Of a DNA stretch of 64,000 bases, positions 56,648 to 64,000 are shown in pieces (position 1 is the stretch's first letter; each line of letters starts with the position of its first letter). Location: assembly GCA_016705335.1 (NCBI GenBank), contig JADIYN010000044.1, positions 1 to 64,000 of the forward strand, written 5' to 3'. The stretch comes from Draconibacterium sp. Lineage in GTDB: Bacteria; Bacteroidota; Bacteroidia; Bacteroidales; Prolixibacteraceae. The notes below the pieces were generated by a model. The model did no database searches and was not told the origin of the DNA. It saw only the letters and a program-made list of their open reading frames with translations. The translations under genes and the position numbers were made by a program.

Positions 56648-56845
56648 TTACAAATTACTAACAACCAACACCCCTGTAATGAATGTATCAATGTAGTTCA
56701 TTTTGTTTGCACCAGCAGACAGATTGTACAGCTTCCACAAGATTAAGCTTCCTGCCTCATCCCTGTAATGACTTTGGGTAGAATAATAATCCTTAACCAC
56801 TAGATTAAGCTGCCCATCAGCAAGTGGAAATTGAACTAAAAAAAA
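56648..56845 (-). pseudogene. C-terminal remnant of a DUF3871 protein
   Basis: The minus strand from about 56845 reads LVQFPLADGQLNLVVKDYY, then STQSHYRDEAGSLILWKLYN, then LSAGANKMNYIDTF, ending at a stop at 56650-56648. The pattern KDYY...W(K/N)LYN...GANK..YIDTF is the end of DUF3871, a family common on Bacteroidota mobile and integrated elements. No start or N-terminal half is present. The gap 56850-57176 upstream holds nothing else I can recognise. Confidence 0.65.
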
Positions 56846-57176
56846 GTATGGCAGCTCTCTACCGTACTAGATTTTAAATTGTTTTTTTGGCAAACAATTA
56901 TTTAATTAAGAAAAAACACATTATGAACCAACTGAGATAATGAAATTAGTATTAAGATATTCCAAATACCATATTTACCTTATTATTCTCATCAATATGT
57001 CCATTCATTTACCTATTGACTTATAATAACTTATAACCTAACTTTACTTATGGTTTTTAATTTTTTTTTATTTCCAGCCGCTATTAGAATTTCTATGGTT
57101 GTTGACGGATTGTAAGGATTTTGTGTTGTTGCAGTGTTGTCTGAAATTATTAATAGATTTTTTAAAAATATAGGTC

Positions 57177-58268
57177 ATGAAATATTCATTGTTTATTACC
57201 CAGCAATGTAATCTTCGATGTAGCCATTGCTACATTCAAAAACCAAAACTATGTCTTCTCATGTTGCTAAGAAAGCAATAGATTTCGTATTTAAAAGATC
57301 GAAATTGTTTCATGAAACGATTAATATTGGATGGTTCGGAGGAGAACCTTTATTGGAATTCGAACGGATGAAAGAATTTACAATGATGGTTAAAGAACAT
57401 CCTAGTTATTCTCCAAATCAAGTATTCATCTCACTTGTATCGAATGGTACAATTTTTAATGAAGAAATTGGTTTTTTTTTAAAGAACAGCAACATAATTT
57501 TTGGAGTAAGCTGTGACGGACCACCAAAAGTTCAGAACCAATTTCGAAAATTTAAAATGGCAGAGCATCATCCAAATTAGTTGAAAAACAATTCTTATGG
57601 CAAGTGAAATGTTGGGACATGTTATGGTAAATGCAGTTTTTACTCCTTCCACAATTAAAAATTTACCTGACACCATACGTTATTTTTCAGGACTTGGAGT
57701 CAGACAAATCTATTTGAGTCCAGACTATTCAGCATATTGGAATGAGGAAGCCATTTCTTCACTCACTAGGATTTATGAAGATATTGGAGATTTGTATAAA
57801 AGCTATTACAGGGAAGGAAATCCACATTATATTAGTTTAATTGATAACAAGATTTCGGTGATATTGAGAAATGGTTATGATCAGAAAGATAGATGCAGGA
57901 TGGGTATTGCTGAATTCGCCATTACACCTGAAGGTAATGTATTTCCATGTGAGCGCCTTGTGGGAAGTGGAAACAATGATCACCAGATAGGAAATATTTT
58001 CCAAGGAATTGATCCAAAATTTATGTTATGTCACTGTGCAAAGGGACAACAAATTAATGAAGCATGTTTGGAATGTGCCATAAGGGATTTTTGTATGAAC
58101 TGGTGTGGTTGTTCGAATTATATGACTTCAGGATATTATAACAGGGTAAGTTCTTTTCTTTGCCATTCGGAAAAAACAATTCTACAAACATCCTTTCGTG
58201 TATTCAGAGAACTGGAAAGTGAATTGGGCCCCTTATTTTACCAACATTTGGTCGGAAAGCAATGTTAA
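57177..58268 (+). CDS. Radical SAM/SPASM peptide maturase (several frameshifts)
   Basis: The start at 57177 gives MKYSLFITQQCNLRCSHCYI, with the radical SAM cysteines C-x3-C-x2-C. At least three one-base shifts (near 57250, 57557 and 57595) are needed to read about 362 residues. The barrel shows INIGWFGGEPLLEFERM (GGEP motif) and LVSNGTIFNEE. The C-terminal SPASM domain is cysteine-rich: CRMGIAEFAITPEGNVFPCERL, a CHC pair, then CLECAIRDFCMNWCGCSNY and a last Cys in FLCHSEK, enough for auxiliary Fe-S clusters. Such enzymes modify ribosomal peptides or activate sulfatases. Its neighbour is an unknown 141-residue protein. Because sulfatases occur at 13.7-16.7 kb, a sulfatase-maturase role is possible, but the typical anaerobic maturase motifs are not evident. 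Confidence 0.82.
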
Positions 58269-58298
58269 ACACTATTTAATTATTGTATAACTCATATT

Positions 58299-58361
58299 AT
58301 GGAAACACTAAGATCTCCTCCTTTAGAAAATCTTTATTATTTAAGGCTACCTATTTATTAA
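58299..58361 (+). CDS. Candidate 20-residue peptide between the maturase and its partner
   Basis: ATG 58299 to TAA 58359-58361 encodes METLRSPPLENLYYLRLPIY. It lies 30 bp after the maturase stop and 19 bp before the next start, in the same direction. Two Tyr pairs and Arg-Leu-Pro near the end would suit a modified core peptide, but an ORF this short arises easily by chance and no leader-core boundary is visible. Confidence 0.25.
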   Translation: METLRSPPLENLYYLRLPIY

Positions 58362-58380
58362 TCAAAAAAAATAAAATCAT

Positions 58381-58801
58381 GAATCAAAGAATAATTATTG
58401 ATGAAAAGTATTATCAGTGGAAATGGGAACACGGTATACCACCTGAACCATACAATGAGATTCAGGGAAAATTTTTCACAGAGATAATCAAGGAAATGAA
58501 TCTCAAACCATTCGATATAGAGATATCTGTATTGCCCGAATTGAGTTCCGGAAGTATACAGTTAAGGAGTATTGAGCTAATTGAATCAGAACAAAAGCCA
58601 TATTTTAAAAGGATCAAATTTCCAGGAGGAATAATTGGGCCTCACTTTCATTTTGATGGCAAAATTTTCTTACTTGACGAAAAACAATGGCATACATTTA
58701 CGAACAATGTTGTTAAAGTTTTTCAGGAACGCCTTGGGAATGTTGGTATAATAAACATGAAACAGTTTGCAAAACTGAATGAAACACTAACTACGCTATA
58801 A
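58381..58801 (+). CDS. Unknown protein downstream of the radical SAM maturase
   Basis: I take the ATG at 58381 (MNQRIIIDEKYYQWKWEHG); an upstream in-frame ATG would add a poorly coding 33-residue extension. About 140 residues, no signal peptide. Notable text is a patch with WKWEHGIPPEPYNEI, a strand-rich centre (EISVLPELSSGSIQLRS) and IGPHFHFDGKIFLLDEKQW near residue 95, where the HFHF pair could bind a metal. I do not recognise the family. Tight linkage to the maturase (112 bp, same strand, shared terminator) suggests a substrate, a precursor carrier or an accessory protein. Confidence 0.6.
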
Positions 58802-58829
58802 TCAGTTGTATAACCTATTTAAATATAAT

Positions 58830-58885
58830 GGCTTTTACCTATCTCTTGGAATAAATTTGTGCGGGTTGGGTAAAAGCCTTTATTA
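58830..58885 (+). terminator. Terminator closing the maturase cassette
   Basis: GGCTTTTACC (58830-58839) pairs with GGGTAAAAGCC (58868-58878), followed by TTTATTATAA. The loop is long (about 28 bases). Confidence 0.65.
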
Positions 58886-59486
58886 TAATAGATACAATTT
58901 GTTTGGAGTCATCCCAAAAACAAGTGTTTTCAATTCTAATATTTCCATTTCTTCCATTTAGAATTCAGTACATCAAATTGAACTGTCTCAATAAATTGTA
59001 CTTTATTTCAAAAATATTTTACTGAATTGTTTATAATACAAAAATTAGCCAAAAGAGTTATCACCATCCTTTCGCGAAATAGTTAGCAGGTAGTTGTAGG
59101 TATGTAGTAGCTTTCTTAGTGGTTTTCTTTCAAAAGAATTCTGTGTACTAGTATTAAAATAGGCACTGCATCAACTTTTTCTTTAGCACCTTTTGTAAGT
59201 ATTGCATCATCATAAACCATTGCATATCCATATATTTCTGATTTTCAGTCAGAAAGATTAAAATTGCACTAAAAATTAGTAAAATCAAGGAGCATTCCCA
59301 AATGGTAAATTTATTTGGATTTTACCATTTTCCCAGAGTTTTTCTTTCATCAATAGCAGCAGACCGTCTCTAATAAATTGTAAAATTCAGCAGAAAACTT
59401 GTTGTATTTGATGAATAACTGCACAAATTTTATTTTGATTGTCAATGAATTAATTTATATCTTGAAAAACAATAATACCTAACATT
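58886..59486. other. Intergenic gap with only weak coding traces
   Basis: On the minus strand near 59240-59110 a frame reads YGYAMVYDDAILTKGAKEKV, then DAVPILILVHRILLKE before a stop. It looks like a protein fragment of unknown origin. Otherwise nothing is seen before the serine hydrolase. Confidence 0.35.
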
Positions 59487-60949
59487 ATGAAAACTAAATC
59501 CATCCTTTTTTTTTTTGATTGTAAGTGTATTCTTTTCGTGTTCAGTTAAAAAGAATAACGAACTGGAGACAGAAATAAATTCCATTGAAAACAATTTGAT
59601 GACAGGAATCCAAATTAAAAGAGCCAGTTAATAAATATTCAATTGCTGAAAGAATGGAACATTATAAAGTTCCCGGTGTCAGTATTGCGCTTGTTAAAAA
59701 TGGGGAAATACGTTGGGCAAAAGGTTATGGAATTGCCAATATCAATGACAGTTCACAAGTAACCATTAATACATTATTTCAGGCTGGATCCATTAGTAAA
59801 CCTATTGCTGCACTTGCGGCATTAAAACTGGTTCAGGAAGGAAAGATTGACCTTGATGAAGATGTAAATAACTATTTAAAGGATTGGAAAGTTCAAGACA
59901 ATAAATTTACTGAAACAGAAAAAGTTACATTAAGAAGATTATTGACACATACAGCAGGAATGACTGTTCATGGATTTCCGGGTTATCAGCAAAAAGATAC
60001 TTTCCCATCTATTGAAACAGTTCTTAATGGTAAAGGTAATACACCAGCCATTGTGGTAGATACTTTTCCCGGAAGCATTTGGAGATATTCAGGTGGTGGT
60101 TTTACAGTTATGGAAAAATTGGTTGAGGATATTTCAGGAATACCTCTTGAAAAATATATGGCGGAGAACATTCTGCCTCAAATGGGAATGCCTAACAGTA
60201 CTTTTGAACAACCATTACCAGAATCACTATATTCCAAAGCAAGTGCAGCCTACAATGGTAAGGGAGAAATTGTTGAAGGACTCTGGCACAATTATCCTGA
60301 ACAGGCAGCAGCAGGATTATGGACAACACCATCAGATTTAGCAAATTATTGCCTAAATATTCAGAAAATACTATCAGGAAAAGAAAAAGGAGTTCTTTCG
60401 AAGGAAACCATAGAAAAGATGTTGACCAAACACAAAAATGACTGGGGACTTGGTGTATCTCTTCAGGGAGATGGAGATTCATTAATTTTCTCTCATGGCG
60501 GTAAAAATGAAGGATTTACCAACAATCTTATATCATTTGCAAAACAAGGCGATGCCGTAATAATTATGACAAATGCTGACAATGGCGGAGCATTGATAAA
60601 TGAAATTTTACGCTCAATTTCCAGTTACTATGTTTGGGGAATAAGTAAACAAAAGTTGATAGAAGTAATTAAAGTACCTGTAGAACAGTTGAATAAATTG
60701 ATTGGAAAATATAAACTAAATTTTCAAATACCTGGAATTGGTGATTATTTTATTGAAATGAGTATTAAGGATAGTAGCTTGATAGTAAATGACTTAATTA
60801 CTAAAGAGATTAGTAAGTTATATCCCTTACAGGAACTAAAATTTATAGATATTGAAAGTGGAGAAGAAGTACAATTTCAAATATCCGGGGATTCTGATAA
60901 AATTGGTTTGATTTGGAATAACCAGTATCCTTTTTCAAAAATTGATTGA
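59487..60949 (+). CDS. Beta-lactamase-family serine hydrolase lipoprotein (N-terminal frameshifts)
   Basis: The start at 59487 gives MKTKSILFFF, then across a long T run LIVSVFFSCSVKK, a lipoprotein signal. A second shift in an A run near 59618 joins EPVNKYSIAERMEHYKVPGVSIALVKNGEIRWAKGYG. The class C/DD-peptidase-like domain has the nucleophile in AGSISKPIAALAALKL (SxxK), the YSGGGF motif in place of YxN, and HGGKNEG near the C-terminal end of the domain. A beta-rich C-terminal region follows (LNKLIGKYKLNFQIPGIG...). Probably a periplasmic esterase or peptidase rather than a resistance lactamase. Confidence 0.85.
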
Positions 60950-61287
60950 ACCCTTTATTTAATACAGTTTAAATATTCAAAAAGAAGGGAAATTTTTCAG
61001 TCTACCTTTAATTTCCATTTTTTCAGTGGTTTTTCATTTCAACTTACATCTCAGGTAAAAACCTGCTCATAAAATGTGCGAAAAAAATATAGCATAAAAC
61101 CTGCTTAATAAATGTATGTACTGCAATATCATATTCTGAATAAACCTACTTGACTCTTTTCCCTTTCAAATCAGCTATAATTTAATGAGTACTCAGTAAA
61201 ATTGACTTGACTGGAATTCTTATTTGTCGTAACTTATATATCAAAACTGAAAACAACGGTTCTATCTATTAACTAAAAAATAATAAC
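60950..61287. other. Intergenic gap, nothing recognised
   Basis: 338 bp of AT-rich sequence without a hairpin-T terminator, a coding trace or a repeat that I can define. Confidence 0.5.
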
Positions 61288-61791
61288 ATGAAAACATTTT
61301 TTTTTACGACAATGATTGCAGTATTCTTTGTATTCAGCACAAATGGAATACAAGCACAGACCTCGCAAACTAAAGTTGACCAGCTTGAGTTTATGCAAAA
61401 TTTTTGGGGTTCTTGGACAGCTGAGTGGGGTAAAGACACTATTCTGAATTATAATGTTAGACCATTTGGAAAAGGGAGTGAGCGTGACTGGACACTGAGT
61501 ACTAAAGGAAAGATTTTCGATTCGGGGAAAGTACTTTATGGGTATGATGCAGTAAATGATAAACTTATTGAGGCAAATCTTTATAAATCTACACCCAACA
61601 TTATTCTCAATGTTTGGTGGGCTACGTCGAAAACCACCGCTGAAGGAGTACCACAAAAAGATATTTCCAATCCTAAAAATGCTTCTTTTAGGTTTAATTG
61701 TGTTATAAAATCTCCTGATTTGTATGTGATTACTTATTTTATGAATAACAAGGTAGTTGGAACATACACATTTATTCGTGTGAAAAAGTGA
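61288..61791 (+). CDS. Secreted protein of unknown function, 167 residues
   Basis: The signal peptide FFFTTMIAVFFVFSTNGIQAQ is followed by a beta-strand-rich domain of about 145 residues (FMQNFWGSWTAEWGKDTILNYNVRPFG, LYGYDAVNDKLIEANLYKS, NASFRFNCVIKSPDLYVITYFMNNKVVG). The shape (WxGxWxxEW opening, repeated strands closing on GTYTF) is like small lipocalin-type or DUF1579-like barrels. Intact, unlike its neighbours. Confidence 0.6.
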   Translation: MKTFFFTTMIAVFFVFSTNGIQAQTSQTKVDQLEFMQNFWGSWTAEWGKDTILNYNVRPFGKGSERDWTLSTKGKIFDSGKVLYGYDAVNDKLIEANLYKSTPNIILNVWWATSKTTAEGVPQKDISNPKNASFRFNCVIKSPDLYVITYFMNNKVVGTYTFIRVKK

Positions 61792-61877
61792 TTGGTTAAG
61801 ACTAATAAATTAGTGAATTCTTCATTTTAATAGGATTATTATCCTTTTAGCTTTATACCTTAATCAAAACCAATATG

Positions 61878-62098
61878 CATGAGAACATTTGGTTTGACCA
61901 CAACGATTGCAACTTTGCTGTTTTACATTTTTGGATGCACCTAGCAACATAATGACCAATTAACACTCAAGCTAAAGGAGCAAATTAAAGAAAGAAATTT
62001 TAGCTGTAATGTGACAGTATTTCTGTCAGAGTAAAAGATTTCAGTTCTGTTGGAATCAGAAGTAAAAATACCTGTGATTCAAGGTAATCAATTGACCT
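61878..62098 (+). pseudogene. Lipoprotein gene remnant
   Basis: MRTFGLTTTIATLLFYIFGCT is a good lipoprotein signal but is closed by TAG after 21 codons. Reading through gives NDQLTLKLKEQIKERNFSCNVTVFLSE and another stop. I see no family and take it as a decayed secreted protein. Confidence 0.4.
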
Positions 62099-62099
62099 T

Positions 62100-62250
62100 T
62101 TGAATTAACTGTCTCAAAAGGTTACATTCCACTTTGGCTATGCTTCCGGTCATCTCCGTGCCTGTCATCATTTTGGCAGTTTCCTTGTCCCCTGATGATG
62201 GAATTGAAGCTTTTCTGGCTTTGGCCTAATAATTTACCATGACACTTTTA
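62100..62250 (-). other. Coding trace on the minus strand, origin unknown
   Basis: One frame reads AKARKASIPSSGDKETAKMM, then TGTEMTGSIAKVECNLLRQL with no start or stop close by. The composition is protein-like, but I do not recognise the family. Confidence 0.3.
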
Positions 62251-62291
62251 AAAATCTCCAGCTGTCCATAAACTATCAAGACAAAAACCAT

Positions 62292-62326
62292 CCCAATATC
62301 AATCGGAAAGGTCATCGGTTCGATTC
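62292..62326 (+). repeat. Distant copy of the tRNA-like palindrome/T-arm sequence
   Basis: CCCAATATCAATCGGAAAGG followed by TCATCGGTTCGATTC matches 55553-55587 of unit A at 29 of 35 positions, including the anticodon-position palindrome and the T-loop TTCGATT. It lies 6.7 kb from the cluster in the same orientation. Confidence 0.65.
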
Positions 62327-62474
62327 AATATTTCGGGGGAGCGTACATACTGACTATAATCTGGCAATTTTAATACTGATTGTGCGAATAAAAATAAATA
62401 TGTCACAGGAGAAAACTCTTTTTTTTATAGCTTAGGCCACCTTTGGTTTTAGAAGTAATTTTTAGACAAATTCT

Positions 62475-63470
62475 ATGAAGAAAAAAGTATTTATCGCAAA
62501 ATATCCACCGGCGAGGTTCGTAAAATGCTTTGAATATCTTAGTTTCTTTTTAACTCAGCTGGCGCGTAAAATCACTGTTCCGAATATGATTATTATGGAA
62601 ATGACGCAGGGATTTTATGTATCGAAAGCTATCGGTACAGCGGCAGAACGAATTTATTGAACATCTCAAAGATGGGGATAAAAATATTGCAGCGCTGGCT
62701 AAACTAACGAATACACATGAAAATTCGCTGTATAGGTTAATGAGGATGTATTGGTTAGTCAGAGGAGTTGTCATGAGAAAAAAACACAAGGTATTCTCCC
62801 AAAACAGGCTATCACAAGCTCTTTGCAACAAACAGGAATCTATGCGAATATGGATGTATTCTCATATCTGGAAGCAAATCCTGAAAAGAATGAGATATAT
62901 AATCGAGCAATGAGTAATTCTTCTGTTTTGTTAAGTCAGGCTGTTGTGTCAGAATATAATTTTTAAAATGCAAAACACATTATAGATATTGGTGGCGGAC
63001 ATGGAGTACTTTTATCCATTATTCTTCATAAGAACAAGCATCTGAAAGGACAGTATTTGACTTGCCGCATGTTGTTGAAGGAGCAATGAGAATTTTGATA
63101 AATATGGAGTTCGCAACCGGGCTGAAACTGTTTCGGGCAATTTCTCTGAGGTTGTACCCGAAGGGGAGGAACATTTATTTAATGAGCATTGTCGCACTTT
63201 TGGACGATGAACAAAGTATTGCTTTACTGAAAAAATTAAAACTGTACTTCCTGAAAAAGGTAAGGTTCTTCTTATAGAAGCCATTGTAGAAAATAATAGT
63301 ATGTACTCTTTTGCCAAATTATTGGATATTCAGATGATGGTTGGTACAAAGGAGGAAAAAGGAACGTACTTATAGGAATATAAATTACTTTTTGAGAAGG
63401 CTGGATTTAATATAAAAGAGTTGTAAAAGCTGTTGCTCCAATATCAATTATTGAGCTTGTACATATAATA
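62475..63470 (+). pseudogene. SAM-dependent O-methyltransferase (Methyltransf_2 type), heavily broken
   Basis: In shifting frames I read an N-terminal dimerisation domain (VPNMIIMEMTQGFYVSKAIGTAAE, LFEHLKDGDKNIAALAKLTNTHENSLYRLMR), then HIIDIGGGHGVLLSIILHKN (SAM motif I), TVFDLPHVVEGA, and LLKKLKTVLPEKGKVLLIEAIV before KLLFEKAGFNIKEL. The order fits hydroxyneurosporene/acetylserotonin-type O-methyltransferases. At least five frame changes and two in-frame stops occur in 1 kb, far above the rate elsewhere, so this is a decayed gene. Confidence 0.65.
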
Positions 63471-63474
63471 ATTC

Positions 63475-63950
63475 TTAATTAGTAAGATTTTTGAGATTTC
63501 TATTAAAAGTAAAAAAAGAGATGGCTAAACACAGTATAAAACCCGGAGTAATAAATATTCCTTTACCACAACTTTCAAGTGAAAGATCTCTTACCAGAAT
63601 ATTATTAAATGCCTCAATGCCCCAATTAAAGGAGAAACAGCATAGAGTGCATGAAAGCTGGCATGGCAATAACCGGAACCCAAATACCACCAATGGCACA
63701 AAAATAACCACCGATATGGACCCAATATAGAAGATTGCTGATAGGTTTTGGTAAAGTTCCAACCATCAGGCGCAACCTGCCCCTTGTAAACGCCAAAATA
63801 AAACCTGTTAATAATAACGAGAAATGCTTACCTCCTATGTTTAATGTAAACGCGAAAAGTAGTAAAATATACACACCCATAAATATCATTAACAAAAACC
63901 TTAATAATCCACAATCAAATAAGTAATTACTTTGGCAAAAAGATATAAAT
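63475..63950 (-). pseudogene. Membrane protein of unknown family, frameshifted
   Basis: One frame reads LMIFMGVYILLLFAFTLNIG, then FSLLLTGFILAFTRGRLRLM and ISNLLYWVHIGGYFCAIGGIWVPVIAM. The continuation, shifted near 63640, reads WGIEAFNNILVRDLSLESCG and then IFITPGFILCLAISFFTF. Four or so membrane helices are visible. I do not recognise it, and its 5' end is unclear. Confidence 0.4.
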
Positions 63951-64000
63951 ACATAGGAAATGGCATAAAACTTAATCGGGTAAAACTCCCGTCTTCTCTT

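Noticed and set aside
59654..60949. Antibiotic-resistance beta-lactamase
   Set aside because: It has SxxK and HGG but YSG instead of the YxN of class C enzymes, plus a C-terminal barrel typical of serine hydrolases and esterases.

Overview
The window is chromosomal DNA from a member of the Bacteroidota, most likely an anaerobic or microaerobic Bacteroidales/Marinilabiliales-type organism. The evidence is the AT-rich sequence, a GldB gliding-motility lipoprotein beside nadE, a complete MoxR-DUF58-BatABCDE operon, two TonB paralogues, Bacteroidota-type promoter boxes (TAnnTTTG), and families seen mostly in this phylum (DUF6261, DUF3871, DUF4956/VTC). Placement below phylum level is inference.

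Layout. 1-2.1 kb: remnant of an EcoRI-type adenine methyltransferase, a DUF559 endonuclease and dense intergenic repeats, including a 41-bp tandem array. 2.1-6.6 kb: DUF6261 gene and a large multi-PAS hybrid histidine kinase. 6.8-8.8 kb: VTC / DUF4956 / DUF2490 cluster. 9.1-12.0 kb: gldB and nadE, divergent. 12.1-19.9 kb: glycan-degradation block (GH20 hexosaminidase, two sulfatases, a five-bladed-propeller glycosidase, an SGNH hydrolase and remnants of a sugar transporter and another secreted enzyme), without SusC/SusD. 20.1-32.9 kb: Crp-type regulator, M20 dipeptidase, secreted ATP-grasp (PEP/pyruvate-binding) protein, OmpA/TPR lipoprotein, deoxynucleoside kinase, prolyl oligopeptidase, pnp and rpsO. 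33.2-41.8 kb: aerotolerance operon read moxR to batE. 42.0-55.3 kb: Hsp20, NYN-LOTUS protein, two tandem CPA2 antiporters, SNF2 helicase, ThuA protein, hflX and two tonB genes. 55.5-64 kb: an accessory, partly decayed region that starts at a tRNA-Ala(GGC) gene embedded in tRNA-like copies whose arms are replaced by palindromes. It carries a DUF3871 remnant, a radical SAM/SPASM maturase with an unknown partner, a serine hydrolase and several decaying genes.

Two things cut across the window. First, many conserved genes (pnp, hflX, the batA/D/E genes, both antiporters, prolyl oligopeptidase and others) carry single-base frameshifts, mostly in homopolymers. Because they hit housekeeping genes, I read most of them as consensus sequence errors and give repaired gene spans. 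In the accessory end (beyond about 61.8 kb) the density of lesions, with in-frame stops, suggests real decay. Second, short palindromes (TCCCGATAGCTATCGGGA and relatives), (AACTTTA)n heptamers and tandem arrays fill the intergenic spaces. The most unusual structure is at 55.5-56.0 kb, where these palindromes sit exactly at the arm positions of tRNA-like units.
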